DNA from: Kibdelosporangium persicum | Lineage (GTDB): Bacteria; Actinomycetota; Actinomycetes; Mycobacteriales; Pseudonocardiaceae | Direction of reading: 5' to 3' | Assembly: GCF_013280595.1 (NCBI RefSeq) | Contig: NZ_JAAATY010000001.1 | Span: 873,987 to 937,986, forward strand | Length of the DNA: 64,000 nt | Shown: one piece after another, positions 1 to 8,979 of the stretch | Numbering within the stretch: the first letter of the stretch is position 1 | How the letters are laid out: each line of letters opens with the position of its first letter | Translations under genes and position numbers: made by a program | Notes under the pieces: model-generated | Seen by the model: only the letters and a program-made list of their open reading frames with translations | Told to the model about the DNA's origin: nothing | The model's database searches: none

Positions 1-2402
1 TGATCGACGGCGGCGTCTGGCTGGGCCACGCCGCCGTCGCGATCATCGTCGTGGTGGGCACCGGCATCGGCCTGCGTGCCCTGCGTTTCCCCATCCTGCT
101 GATCGGCCTGGCGCAACTGTTCGCGCTGATGTGCCTGGTCGTCGCGCTGTTCACCAGCGAGGGCGTTCTCGGGTTCCTGCCCGGCCCGAAGGCCGTCGGG
201 CAGATCGGTGACGTCTTACGGGACGCGGTCACGGTGGTGCAGACCGGGGTTCCACCGGTGGAACCCACCACACCGATCCTCTGCCTTGTCGTGATCGCGA
301 TCGGGTTGGTCGCGGTCCTCGTCGACTCGCTGGCCGTCGCCGCGGGCACGCCGGCAGCCAGCGGTCTCGTGCTGCTCTGTGTCTACGCGGTGCCTGCCTC
401 GCTCGCCGACGAGATGCTGCCGTGGTGGTCGTTCGTGCTCGGCGCTGCTTCGTACGCGATGCTGCTCGCCGTCGACGGCACGCACCGGCACCAACAGTGG
501 CGTGGCCGTTCACCCCGTCCGGCGAGCACCAGTGGTAACGCGGGTGCACCCGTTGCGCTCGTGTCCGTGGCTTTGGTCCTGGCGCTGGCGCTCGGCGCGA
601 TCTTCACCCCGATCGGCACAGTGGGGCAGCTGCCCGGCAACGTCGGCGCGGGCGGGATCGCCTCCGGCGGGTTCTCGCTCAAGGCGTTCACCCGGCTGCG
701 CGGCATGCTGGACCAGAAGGGCAACCAGGAGATGTTCCGCGTCCGCGGGCTGTCCGACGACCGGCGGTACCTGCGGGCCACGACACTGAAGACGTACAAG
801 GCGAACGAGGGCTGGGACCTCGGGCCCGGCATGCCCAACGGCCGGCCGTTGAACACCGAGCTGCCGCTCGAACCGGGCCGCAGCCCCGGCAGGGAGAACA
901 TCCGGGTCGAGATCGAACCGGTGAACTCCGAGGACAACTGGGCGCCGGTGTACGGCTCGCCGAGGCTGATCGAAGGCCTGCCGAACGACGCCCGGTTCGA
1001 CGAGCTGAGCGGCGCGGTCTACACCCGCAAGCCCCGCAAGTTCGGCACGTACGTCGAATGGGCGGACCTGAACCAGCCGACTTTCGAGCAGCTGCGCCAG
1101 TCGCCCAACGCGTCCGGCAGCGAGGTCGGCCCGCAGTACACCGAACTGCCGCCGCTCGACCAGCGGATCACCGCGCTGGCCCGTGACCTGACCGGGGGCA
1201 AGGCGAACCAGTGGGACAAGGTGCTGGCGCTGAAGAACTACTTCGCGCCGGAGAACGGGTTCCAGTACCGCACCGAGACAGCGAGGGCGAGCACCCAGGA
1301 CGCGCTGGTCGACTTCCTGTTCGACGGCAAGGTCGGCTACTGCGAGCAGTACGCCTCGGCGATGGCGGTGCTCGTGCGTGCGGCGGGAATCCCGGCCCGC
1401 GTGGCGATCGGCTACACGTCCGGCTTCCAGGCAGGCGACTACCGCTCGATCACCACGTCGGACGCGCACGCCTGGGTCGAGGTCTTCTTCCCGGAGTACG
1501 GCTGGATCACCGTCGACCCGACGCCGCTGAACGACGGCCGTGGCTACACCCCGCCGTACATGAACCCGCAGACGTCGGGCAACCCCCGGCTGCCGGCCGA
1601 CGAACCCTCGAGCACGTCCACGTCGGAGACGACCGAGAACAGCGCGGTGCCCCAAGCGCCCGACAACGACCCGACGCAGACAGACCCGGGCACGACCCCG
1701 CAGGACGACGAGTCCTCCTGGGCCGGATACACCAGCGGTGCCCTGGCAGGCGGTGCGACAGTGCTTTCGCTGCTGTTGCTGACCGGCCTCGGTGTCGCCG
1801 GGCTCGGTTTGACAGGGGCGTCGCTCACCGCGACGAAACGCCGTCAGAGAACGATTCTGGTCACCATCGCGAGCGTGCTGTGGTTGCTGGCGGCCGTGTT
1901 CGCGGTCGCGATCGTGAGCTGGTGGCTGGCCGTACCGCTTGCCCTGATCGGCCTGTTCCTCTTCCCCGCACTGACTCGCTACTGGCGACGACGTGATCGT
2001 CTGCAGGTGGTCTCGGGCGGAACGTCCGAAGCCCCGGTGGCGGCGTGGGACGAACTGATGGCCGAGTCGTGGGACCGCGGTGCGAGCGCACCCGAGACCG
2101 ACACGATCCGGATGACCGCCCGGCGGCTGGTCCGCGAGCACTCCCTGGACGACGAAGGCAAAGAGGGCCTCCGCACAGTGGTGTCGATCCTCGAGCGCTC
2201 GTGGTACGGCGGAGGCAGCGCACCCGGCCCAGAACTGCCGACGGCCGTGGAACACGTCCGCGCGAGCATGAACCGCAACGCGCCGCTGTCGTTCCGGGCC
2301 AAGTTCTGGCCCCGCTCGGTGATGAATCCCCGCAAACCCCGGAAGAAGCGGTCCGACGACGCCTCCGGCACCACGTTCGAACCCGCATCTTCCACGACGT
2401 AG
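1..2402 (+). CDS. TgpA-type membrane transglutaminase-like protein (5' end outside window)
   Basis: The frame is open from base 3 and no initiation site fits inside the window, so the N-terminus is cut off; about 800 residues are visible. Hydrophobic helices fill roughly the first 135 residues, with another near 165-190. A large extracytoplasmic part follows with a transglutaminase-like core: the catalytic Cys in GYCEQYASAM (about residue 447), the His in DAHAWVEVFF (about 489) and the Asp in ITVDPTP (about 505). A Ser/Thr/Pro/Asp-rich linker (about 530-570), two more helices and a basic cytoplasmic tail complete it. This is the DUF3488/transglutaminase architecture. In actinobacteria such genes usually follow MoxR-ATPase and DUF58 genes, which would lie upstream of this window. 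The substrate is unknown. A strong terminator follows. Confidence 0.9.
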   Translation, partial: IDGGVWLGHAAVAIIVVVGTGIGLRALRFPILLIGLAQLFALMCLVVALFTSEGVLGFLPGPKAVGQIGDVLRDAVTVVQTGVPPVEPTTPILCLVVIAIGLVAVLVDSLAVAAGTPAASGLVLLCVYAVPASLADEMLPWWSFVLGAASYAMLLAVDGTHRHQQWRGRSPRPASTSGNAGAPVALVSVALVLALALGAIFTPIGTVGQLPGNVGAGGIASGGFSLKAFTRLRGMLDQKGNQEMFRVRGLSDDRRYLRATTLKTYKANEGWDLGPGMPNGRPLNTELPLEPGRSPGRENIRVEIEPVNSEDNWAPVYGSPRLIEGLPNDARFDELSGAVYTRKPRKFGTYVEWADLNQPTFEQLRQSPNASGSEVGPQYTELPPLDQRITALARDLTGGKANQWDKVLALKNYFAPENGFQYRTETARASTQDALVDFLFDGKVGYCEQYASAMAVLVRAAGIPARVAIGYTSGFQAGDYRSITTSDAHAWVEVFFPEYGWITVDPTPLNDGRGYTPPYMNPQTSGNPRLPADEPSSTSTSETTENSAVPQAPDNDPTQTDPGTTPQDDESSWAGYTSGALAGGATVLSLLLLTGLGVAGLGLTGASLTATKRRQRTILVTIASVLWLLAAVFAVAIVSWWLAVPLALIGLFLFPALTRYWRRRDRLQVVSGGTSEAPVAAWDELMAESWDRGASAPETDTIRMTARRLVREHSLDDEGKEGLRTVVSILERSWYGGGSAPGPELPTAVEHVRASMNRNAPLSFRAKFWPRSVMNPRKPRKKRSDDASGTTFEPASSTT

Positions 2403-2415
2403 GTCCGTAGCGGAG

Positions 2416-2454
2416 AAGGCGCGGTCAGGGCTTCGGCCTTGGCCGCGCCTTTTT
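2416..2454 (+). terminator. Intrinsic terminator of the transglutaminase gene
   Basis: Arms AAGGCGCGGTCA and TGGCCGCGCCTT pair over 12 bp with one G-U pair, enclosing a 12-nt loop. The right arm runs into TTTTT. It begins 14 bases after the stop codon. Confidence 0.8.
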
Positions 2455-2719
2455 CGCGTCACGGCCCCGGATCGTGCCCGCCGCAGATCCAGCGCCTGTG
2501 GACAGCTCGCCGCAGTGGATCTTCACGCGCCCGTTCCTGTCGGCCCTCCTCGGTACGCTGGATTCCGGGGGCCGGAGGCCGCGCGCCGTTGCCGGCTCAC
2601 CACGGAGCCTGCTCATGCTCTGCGACCGTTCTCCCGCACGAACCTGCCCCGACGCGCGCATGCGTGAGAACCACCCGTGGCGTGGTTCTGCCGCGCGGTG
2701 GCCCTCAGGACGCCGTGAT
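2455..2719. other. Intergenic stretch with no recognised feature
   Basis: Lies between the terminator and the convergent DUF3040 gene. Short open frames exist on both strands but none has a ribosome binding site or recognisable protein. No repeat or RNA structure stood out. Confidence 0.5.
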
Positions 2720-3115
2720 TCAGTCTTGCTCGAAGCGCTTGCGGAAGCGCTCCTCCATTCGTTGGGAGAAGGAACTCCGGCCGGCGGGGCGACTCTTGCC
2801 GTCGCCGTCGGCCTGAGTCGCGCCATCACCGCCACGCCGGATGGCGGTCAGGGTGATCAGCGCGCCGAAGAACATGACTAGGAAGCCGAGCAGGCTGACG
2901 GCAGGGAATCCCCAAAACCAGAACTCTTGCACGACGACACCCAGCACCAGCAGGGCGACACCAACCACGAACAGCGCTGCACCCTGGACCCGCCGCCTGC
3001 GCGACGGACGCCTCAGGCGCGCACCGCGCACAGTGGAAGCAAACTTGGGGTCTTCGGCATAGAGCGCGCGCTCGATTTGATCGAGCAGTCGCTGCTCGTG
3101 CTCGGAGAGTGGCAT
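2720..3115 (-). CDS. DUF3040 membrane protein
   Basis: A 131-residue protein. It opens with MPLSEHEQRLLDQIERAL, the typical start of DUF3040 proteins, followed by a basic stretch (RRPSRRRR), two hydrophobic helices (about residues 45-90) and a charged C-terminal tail. The ATG is preceded by GGAGGAAAG at good spacing, so a longer in-frame start 84 bases upstream was rejected. Function is unknown; in many actinomycetes DUF3040 genes lie near cell-division or SOS genes, and here dinB is two genes away on the same strand. Confidence 0.85.
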   Translation of the reverse strand: MPLSEHEQRLLDQIERALYAEDPKFASTVRGARLRRPSRRRRVQGAALFVVGVALLVLGVVVQEFWFWGFPAVSLLGFLVMFFGALITLTAIRRGGDGATQADGDGKSRPAGRSSFSQRMEERFRKRFEQD

Positions 3116-3527
3116 CTTTCCTCCTCCGGCACAGCTCTCACGGGCGCCGGGCGATTGCGGCCGCCGTACCCGGCGGGCGCCCCATCCCTGGGGCGTCACC
3201 TCAAGGATACGAGCCCCGCGCCTGCTCGACTACCCGATCCTGCACTCTGCCGCCGGGTCTTGCCAAGAGATCGCGACTCAGACGACGATGCCCGCCGGAC
3301 AGGAACACGCGTTCGGCGCAGTCAGCGCGGTGTTCGGGAGCGCCGGATGCGGCATGTCCTGCATGGATGACGGTCGGTGACCATACGTGTCCGCTAGGTC
3401 GCCGGTGCCCTTCTCCTGGGTGAAACCTGTCAATTTGCTCAAGTGACTCCCGGCACGCGGCCGGCACTCCGGTCACCGCGGCTTGGGCGCACGGCTCCCG
3501 CGACGAATTGTCCTCAAAACCCCCGCG
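3116..3527. other. Intergenic stretch with no supported gene
   Basis: This 412-base gap should hold the DUF3040 promoter. A 91-codon minus-strand frame (3201-3476) has no ribosome binding site and no recognisable sequence, so it is not called. A small GC hairpin (CGCCCC/GGGGCG near 3178-3195) is the only local symmetry seen. Confidence 0.45.
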
Positions 3528-4151
3528 TCAGAGATTTCTGAGTCCTGTCAGGACCCTTTCCATCATCGCCAGATCGGGTTCCTCACCCGCCGACGACTTC
3601 GCGCGGTGCACGACGACCATGCCCGCCGACGCCATATCACCGAGAACGACCCGGGCGACTCCGAGCGGTAACGACAACAATGCCGCGACCTCGGCGACCG
3701 ATCTGGCCGACAGGCAGAGCTCGGCGACCGAACGGTGGTCATGGGTCATTTGCGGACCATTACGCGCCAGGGTGGCGCGATTGGTGGAGATCAGCGCTTC
3801 CAGCGGAAGGTCGTACGCGGTCTCGGTCCGCCCGCCGGTCCACGCGTACGGCCGGACTATCGAACGGGTGCGGTCGACCTCGGTCCACCCCGGCTCCGGC
3901 CATTGGGTCGCCTGCTGCGGGATCTGCGCTGGTGGTGGCACCCTGGGCGGCGGCGGCTGTGGTCCGGGGACACCGAACCGAGCACCTGTCCGGCCAGTGC
4001 CTGGCTTCGCCGTGGGCACGGCGGGCTCACCCCACTTCTCCTCCTCAGCGCGCCCCCGGCTGGCGGGCACGTGGCCGAAGCGCGCCCCGGTGCGCCCGAC
4101 CTCGGACTTGCTTCGCCGTTCAGAACCGGCCACGTATGTCACGTCCCCCAC
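3528..4151 (-). CDS. DUF742 domain protein with proline-rich N-terminus
   Basis: A 207-residue protein with GTG start and no clear Shine-Dalgarno sequence. The first 95 residues are low-complexity and contain two copies of the word GRTGARFG. Residues 98-205 form the DUF742 domain, beginning RPYAWTGGRT and ending with the MERVLTGLRNL type of C-terminus. DUF742 proteins normally sit in conservon-like operons with a histidine kinase-like protein, a roadblock/LC7 protein and a small GTPase. None of those partners is adjacent here. Function is unknown. Confidence 0.8.
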   Translation of the reverse strand: MGDVTYVAGSERRSKSEVGRTGARFGHVPASRGRAEEEKWGEPAVPTAKPGTGRTGARFGVPGPQPPPPRVPPPAQIPQQATQWPEPGWTEVDRTRSIVRPYAWTGGRTETAYDLPLEALISTNRATLARNGPQMTHDHRSVAELCLSARSVAEVAALLSLPLGVARVVLGDMASAGMVVVHRAKSSAGEEPDLAMMERVLTGLRNL

Positions 4152-4331
4152 GGCGGATTCCCAGAAGGTTCATCTGAAGAAGAGGCCAAAACGTTAACCA
4201 CAATCGCCGCGCCGGGGGTAACGCCACTGTTTCGCCGGCGTTTTATCCCAGTTACCGAAATCGCGGCTGCGCCATCCGGGTGATAAATATGACAAACCGC
4301 GAACAGTGCGCATTCGGAGGAAAACGCCTGA

Positions 4332-5615
4332 TCAGCCCGGCGTGCGGTCCGGCCGCGGCTCGGTCTCGCCGGAACGGTCGGGGGCCTGCCGGAGCAACGA
4401 GGCGGGCCGGATGGCGGCATGGCCGAACTTCGCCCGCGCGCGGTCGGCGGCCTGGTCGGCTTCCCGCCAGCCGCTCTCCGGCGCGTCGAGCAGCAACTGC
4501 TCGCCGCTGTCCTGCGTCAGTTGTTCCATCCGCACGCCGATCAGCCGGACCGCGCCCGGCGGCGTCTGCTCGGCCAGCAACTGGCAGGCGACCTTGAAGA
4601 TCTCCCGCGTCACATCGGTCGGCACGAGCAACGTCCGCGACCGGGTGATCGTGGTGAAGTCGGCGAACCGCACCTTGATCGACACCGTCCGGCCGCGCAG
4701 CCCGCGGCCGCGCAGGGCGGCGGCCGTCTTCTCCGACAGCCGCAGCAGCTCGCGCTTGAGCAGCTCACGGTCCCAGTGATCGACCTCGAACGTCTCCTCG
4801 GCGCCGACGGACTTGTCGACCGACTCGGGCTCCACCGCACGGTCGTCGTACCCGTGCGCGAGCGGGTGCAAGTGCTCGGCGAGCGCGTTGCCGATGATCC
4901 TGCGCAGCCGGGGCAACGGTGCCGCCGCCACGTCCGCGACCCGCTCGAGCCCGACGTCGGCCAGCCGCTCCGCGGTCTTCTTGCCGACGCCCCACAACGC
5001 GGACACCGGCAGCGGGTGCAGGAACTCCAGCACCGACGCCTTGGGCACGACGAGCATCCCGTCCGGCTTGCACAGCCCGGACGCCAGCTTGGCCACGAAC
5101 TTGGTCGGCGCCACCCCGACCGAGCACGTGATCCCGTGCTCGGCCTCGACCCGTTCGCGGATCAGCTGCCCGATCCGGCCGGAGGTCATGCCCATCCGCC
5201 GCAGCGCACCGGAGACGTCCAGGAACGCCTCGTCCAGGCTCAGCGGTTCGACCAGGGGCGTGATGTCCCGGAAGATGCCCAGCACGCCTCTGGACACCTC
5301 CTGGTACAGCCCGAACGTCGGCGACACGAACACCGCGTGCGGGCACAACCGCCTCGCCCTACTGGTGGGCATCGCCGACCGCACGCCGTACTTGCGCGCG
5401 ATGTAGTTGGCCGACGACACGACACCCCGGTTGCCGATCCCGCCGACGACCACGGGCTTGTCCTTCAGCTCCGGCCGTTCCCGGATCTCGACCGAGGCGT
5501 AGAAGGCGTCCATGTCGACGTGCAGGATCGAACAGCCCGAGTCGTCCGGCCCGACGCCGTCCCGCACGACGAACCGATCGACCAGCCCGCGGGGTAAGTC
5601 ACCGCTGCGTCCCAT
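4332..5615 (-). CDS. dinB: DNA polymerase IV (Y-family translesion polymerase)
   Basis: A 427-residue protein. It carries the Y-family palm motifs HVDMDAFYASVE and SLDEAFLDVS (metal-binding carboxylates), a thumb with helix-hairpin-helix sequence (ALWGVGKKTAERL), and a little-finger domain ending in RLIGVRMEQL. Its role is error-prone bypass of damaged template. The start is well supported: GAAAGGAGGTGAT, an almost complete anti-16S complement, sits directly before the ATG. No LexA-type box (GAAC-N4-GTTC) was seen upstream. Palindrome copy 1 lies 129 bases before the start, between this gene and the divergent DUF202 pair. Confidence 0.95.
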   Translation of the reverse strand: MGRSGDLPRGLVDRFVVRDGVGPDDSGCSILHVDMDAFYASVEIRERPELKDKPVVVGGIGNRGVVSSANYIARKYGVRSAMPTSRARRLCPHAVFVSPTFGLYQEVSRGVLGIFRDITPLVEPLSLDEAFLDVSGALRRMGMTSGRIGQLIRERVEAEHGITCSVGVAPTKFVAKLASGLCKPDGMLVVPKASVLEFLHPLPVSALWGVGKKTAERLADVGLERVADVAAAPLPRLRRIIGNALAEHLHPLAHGYDDRAVEPESVDKSVGAEETFEVDHWDRELLKRELLRLSEKTAAALRGRGLRGRTVSIKVRFADFTTITRSRTLLVPTDVTREIFKVACQLLAEQTPPGAVRLIGVRMEQLTQDSGEQLLLDAPESGWREADQAADRARAKFGHAAIRPASLLRQAPDRSGETEPRPDRTPG

Positions 5616-5670
5616 GGATCACCTCCTTTCGTCCGTGCTCGCGCCCGCGCGGACACGCTATCCCCACCCA

Positions 5671-5720
5671 CCGACAGTGCCGGATCGTCCTCACTCCGCC
5701 CGGCCAGGCTTGGTAGCCCA
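5671..5720 (+). repeat. Diverged left flank of the composite repeat (second copy near 39.5 kb)
   Basis: About 40 of these 50 bases match 39463-39512, both beginning CCGACAGTG and ending around GGCTTGGT. The bases before the following palindrome (CCGAATAACCCCAGCTCA) also match the 39.8 kb locus (CCGAATCGCCCCAGGTCA). The long hairpin part present at 39.5 kb is absent here. Confidence 0.7.
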
Positions 5721-5744
5721 ACGTGGCCGAATAACCCCAGCTCA

Positions 5745-5796
5745 CCCCTCGTGAGTACTTATCAGGGTTAGAACCCGGATAACCACTCACGAGGGG
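5745..5796 (+). repeat. 52-bp palindromic repeat, copy 1 of 7
   Basis: Arms CCCCTCGTGAGTACTTATC and GGATAACCACTCACGAGGGG flank an asymmetric centre containing GGGTTAGAACCC. It lies in the divergent gap between dinB and the DUF202 genes, so it cannot act simply as a shared 3' terminator. Confidence 0.9.
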
Positions 5797-5824
5797 GTCG
5801 TGGGCGGTGGTTACGGTCTGGTCC

Positions 5825-6178
5825 ATGTCCAGGTGGCCGAAGAGCGTCTACGAAGTCGGTGACGAGCCTGATCCCAGGTTCACGCTCGCCAACGAGCGCA
5901 CGTTCCTGGCGTGGCTGCGCACTTCCATCGCCCTGATGGCCGCCGGAGTGGGCTTCGCGGCGCTCGGCCCGGCTGGCAACGCCCTGGATCTGGCCGTCGC
6001 CGTCGCTCTGCTGGCCACGGGGATCGCGTGCAGCCTGAGCGCGCTGCAGCACTGGATCGCCTGCGAGCGGGCGATGCGCCTGGGCGAGCCGCTGCCCTCC
6101 CCCTGGATGGCCGCGATTCTGGGCATCGGCCTGGCGATCACCGGCGTGCTGGCCGCGATCCTGGTGCTCAGCCGGTGA
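5825..6178 (+). CDS. DUF202 (YidH-like) membrane protein
   Basis: A 117-residue protein. Residues 1-35 carry the family signature PDPRFTLANERTFLAWLRTS, followed by three hydrophobic helices. Function is unproven in the family. The ATG at 5825 puts the signature in its usual place; a GTG 18 bases upstream is possible. Its stop overlaps the next start (GTGA), so the two DUF202 genes are translationally coupled. Confidence 0.88.
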   Translation: MSRWPKSVYEVGDEPDPRFTLANERTFLAWLRTSIALMAAGVGFAALGPAGNALDLAVAVALLATGIACSLSALQHWIACERAMRLGEPLPSPWMAAILGIGLAITGVLAAILVLSR

Positions 6179-6501
6179 AGCGTCAGCCGTGGGACCCCGG
6201 CCTGCAGGTCGAGCGGACCGCACTGGCCTGGATGCGGACGTGCCTGTCGCTGGTCGTCGTGGCGTTGGTCGCGTTCCGGTTCGCCGCGCACCACAGCCTG
6301 CCGCTCGCGCTCGGGTTGGGAGCCGTCGTGGTCCCGTTGGCGCTGATGGCGCTGTGGCTGGCGTGGCGCCGTTACCGCACGAGCGAAGCGAGCCTGGTAG
6401 CGGGCAAACGTTTGCCTGACGGTCTTCTCCCGCTGACCTTGACTGTCATCACGGCACTGACAGGCGCGCTCGGGTTCGTCTACGTGGTGCTGGAGCGCTA
6501 G
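6175..6501 (+). CDS. Second DUF202 membrane protein
   Basis: A 108-residue protein. It begins KRQPWDPGLQVERTALAWMR, the shorter DUF202 variant, followed by three hydrophobic helices. Its GTG overlaps the stop of the previous gene by four bases. Paired DUF202 genes of this long and short type are common in actinobacteria and may form a heteromeric membrane protein (inference). Its TAG stop lies inside a CTAG shared with the convergent methyltransferase stop. Confidence 0.85.
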   Translation: MKRQPWDPGLQVERTALAWMRTCLSLVVVALVAFRFAAHHSLPLALGLGAVVVPLALMALWLAWRRYRTSEASLVAGKRLPDGLLPLTLTVITALTGALGFVYVVLER

Positions 6502-7217
6502 CGACGGCCCACGGCATGCAGCCGTGCGGCGACGTCCAGCAGCGGTGACGTGGTCGCCGCGGCGAGCTCCAACTGGGCGAGCGCCTCCGCGGCGCCCGGG
6601 TTGCTCTCCAGCACCGAACCGGGGACCAGGTCGGAGACGACGCCGTGTCCCTGGACCAGCTCGACCTTCAAGCCACCGTCGATCAGCAGCTGGGTCAGCC
6701 CCGGGATGTCGTACCGGCGCGACAGGGTCTCCTCGGCCAGCTGCCCGGCCGGGTCGTCCAGCAGCCTGCGGGCGTCGACCAGACGGCCGGAGATCGCGCG
6801 GTGCAGGACTGCGGCGTAGCGGTTCGCGACGAGCACCGACACGAGCCCGCCCGGGGTGGTGGCCTCGGCCATCGCCGCGATCGTGGTCTTGGGGTCGTCG
6901 ACGACCTCAAGCAGGCCGTGCCCGAGCACGAGATCGACCGACCCGGCGGGCACCAGCTGGCCAAGGGCGTCGCTGTCGCCCTGCAGCGCCGTGATCGAGT
7001 CGACAACGCCCGCGTCCTTGGCCCGCCGGTTCAGCGTGGCCAGTGCGTTCGGGCTCGGGTCGACCACGGTCACGGCGCAGCCCGAGGCGGCGAGCGGAAC
7101 GGCCCACACGCCGCTGCCGCCGCCCACATCCAGCACGCGCGGCGGCTCGCCTGCGCGGCGTTCACGCACTGCTGCCAGCTCGGCGTGGAGCACGCGGCGG
7201 ACGGCATCTGGTCGCAT
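6498..7217 (-). CDS. Class I SAM-dependent methyltransferase
   Basis: A 239-residue protein. The SAM-binding motif I is VLDVGGGSGVWAVPLA (about 28-43); the acidic end of strand 2 is VTVVDPSP, and a motif like VDLVLGHGLLEVV follows. The second half resembles SmtA/CmoM-like enzymes that act on nucleic acid or small molecules, but the substrate cannot be read from the sequence. It is convergent with the second DUF202 gene and shares the CTAG stop tetranucleotide with it. Confidence 0.85.
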   Translation of the reverse strand: MRPDAVRRVLHAELAAVRERRAGEPPRVLDVGGGSGVWAVPLAASGCAVTVVDPSPNALATLNRRAKDAGVVDSITALQGDSDALGQLVPAGSVDLVLGHGLLEVVDDPKTTIAAMAEATTPGGLVSVLVANRYAAVLHRAISGRLVDARRLLDDPAGQLAEETLSRRYDIPGLTQLLIDGGLKVELVQGHGVVSDLVPGSVLESNPGAAEALAQLELAAATTSPLLDVAARLHAVGRR

Positions 7218-7299
7218 GTTCGAAACCCTAAACGGTGGTCATGACGTTGGTGGACGGGACCCGAGACGGCGACGGTCCTCAGACCGTAGGCTTCCACGA

Positions 7300-8148
7300 G
7301 TGCAGACGGTCGCAGTACTGAGCCTCAAGGGCGGTGTCGGCAAAACGACGGTAGTGCTCGGCCTGGCGTCGGCCGCCTTGCGGCGTGGCGCACGGACCCT
7401 GGTTGTCGACCTCGACCCGCAGTGCAACGCCACCGCGACGCTGGACCCCGAGGAGACCGGGACGACTCTGGCCAACGTGCTGGAGAGCCCCCGGTTGCCG
7501 GTGGTCCGCGAAGCCATCGCGGCCAGCGCGTGGGGTGAGGGGGTGGACGTGCTGGTGGGCTCCGAGGAAGTCGAGGAGCTCAACCATCCCAATCCGGGTG
7601 CCCGGCGGCTCGGCAACCTCGGCCGCGCGTTACAGGAGGTCAACAAGTTCATCGAGGACGGCGAACTGCCGTACGAGCTGGTGCTCCTGGACTGCCCGCC
7701 GTCGCTCGGACGGCTGACCCGTTCGGCGCTCGTCGCCGCGGGCGGCGCCCTGCTCGTGACGGAGCCGACCTTGTACGCGGTGTCCGGCGCACAGCGTGCG
7801 TTCGACGCCATCGCGGAGACCCGTGAGCAGTACAACGCCGAACTGACCACCTTAGGTGTCGTGGTCAACCGCGTGCGGCCACGGTCCTACGAGCACCAGT
7901 TCCGCATCCAGGAACTGCGAGAGCACTTCGGTTCCCTCGTACTGCCTGTGGCTTTGCCAGACCGTCTCGCGGTGCAACAGGCACAAGGCGCGTGCATGCC
8001 CATCCACCAATGGGGCACGCCCGGCGCTCGTGAGGTCGCGCTGGCGTTCAACCTCGTACTGGCACGCGTGTTGCGGTCCGGACGACGCGGCAGGCACCAC
8101 CAATTCGCGTGGCCTGAGGACGACAACGACGAAGCGGCAGATGCCTGA
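7300..8148 (+). CDS. ParA/MinD-family P-loop ATPase
   Basis: A 282-residue protein. A deviant Walker A motif KGGVGKTT lies at residues 10-17, Walker A' is VVDLDPQCNAT, and Walker B is LVLLDCPPS. This is the Soj/ParA pattern, used for partitioning or positioning cargo on the nucleoid. No ParB or parS accompanies it, so it is probably an orphan ParA rather than the chromosomal partition protein. Two TTA leucine codons are present (7630-7632 and 7852-7854), rare in such GC-rich DNA. The GTG start at 7300 places the Walker A motif where the family expects it. It overlaps the glycosylase gene by eight bases. Confidence 0.88.
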   Translation: MQTVAVLSLKGGVGKTTVVLGLASAALRRGARTLVVDLDPQCNATATLDPEETGTTLANVLESPRLPVVREAIAASAWGEGVDVLVGSEEVEELNHPNPGARRLGNLGRALQEVNKFIEDGELPYELVLLDCPPSLGRLTRSALVAAGGALLVTEPTLYAVSGAQRAFDAIAETREQYNAELTTLGVVVNRVRPRSYEHQFRIQELREHFGSLVLPVALPDRLAVQQAQGACMPIHQWGTPGAREVALAFNLVLARVLRSGRRGRHHQFAWPEDDNDEAADA

Positions 8149-8929
8149 GGGAGACACCGTCTATCAGGCCGGTCGCAAGCTCACGCAAGCGCTGGCCGGT
8201 CATGTACTGACCCGTGGTGAACTACGTCACCCTCGTCTGTCGACCACCGATCTCGCCGACCGCACCGTGCTCAACGTACGGACCGTCGGCAAGCACATCT
8301 TCATCCGCTTCGACCGCGACCTGAGCCTGCACAACCACCTACGGATGGACGGCTCGTGGCACGTCCACCGTCCCGGCGCTCGGTGGCGCGCACCCGCGTA
8401 CCACGTGCGCGCCATCCTCGCCCACAAGGCGGCCGAGGCGATCGGCGTACGCCTGCACGACATGGCGTTGTTGGCTACTGACAAGGAATCCACGCTCGTC
8501 GGGCACCTCGGGCCGGACCTGCTCGATCCATCGTGGACAGACGAGCACGCGGAGCGCGCCGAACGCGCACTCGCGGCGGATCCGGCCCGCGAGATCGGCG
8601 AGGCACTACTGGACCAGCGGGTGATGGCCGGCATCGGAAACGTCTACAAGGCAGAGGTTTGCTTCATGCTCGGCGTGTCGCCGTGGGCACCCGTGTCCGA
8701 AGTAGATGTCTCACGGGCGGTGTCGTTGAGCCGGGAAGTGTTGCTGCGCAACGCTTTGAACTCGCGGCGCAGCACGACCGGGTCCACTGTGCACGGACGG
8801 GAACTGTGGGTGTACGGACAGGCCCGGCGCGGCTGCCTCAAGTGCGGCGGCCGGATCATGGCGGCCGGCCAGGGCAGCGGGGTGGAGGCGCGCACGACCT
8901 GGTACTGCCCCGTGTGCCAGCGGCGCTAG
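8141..8929 (+). CDS. nei: Fpg/Nei-family DNA glycosylase/AP lyase (endonuclease VIII type)
   Basis: A 262-residue protein. The mature N-terminus PEGDTVYQ is the Nei form: Pro is the Schiff-base nucleophile after Met removal and Glu is the next catalytic residue. A helix-two-turn-helix stretch (LLDQRVMAGIGNVYKAEV) is present. The C-terminal zinc finger is CLKCGG and CPVCQRR, with HGRELWVYGQ before it. It removes oxidised bases and nicks the abasic site. The overlap with parA indicates co-transcription. Confidence 0.93.
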   Translation: MPEGDTVYQAGRKLTQALAGHVLTRGELRHPRLSTTDLADRTVLNVRTVGKHIFIRFDRDLSLHNHLRMDGSWHVHRPGARWRAPAYHVRAILAHKAAEAIGVRLHDMALLATDKESTLVGHLGPDLLDPSWTDEHAERAERALAADPAREIGEALLDQRVMAGIGNVYKAEVCFMLGVSPWAPVSEVDVSRAVSLSREVLLRNALNSRRSTTGSTVHGRELWVYGQARRGCLKCGGRIMAAGQGSGVEARTTWYCPVCQRR

Positions 8930-8979
8930 GGAAATACATTGGCGCGGACCCGGCCTCTCGGCATAAGTTGGATGTACAC

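Noticed and set aside
510-2462. A 650-codon open frame antisense to the transglutaminase gene
   Set aside because: It is a shadow produced by strong GC bias at third positions; it has no ribosome site and no recognisable protein sequence.
3201-3476. A 91-codon minus-strand frame upstream of DUF3040
   Set aside because: No ribosome binding site and unlike any known protein.
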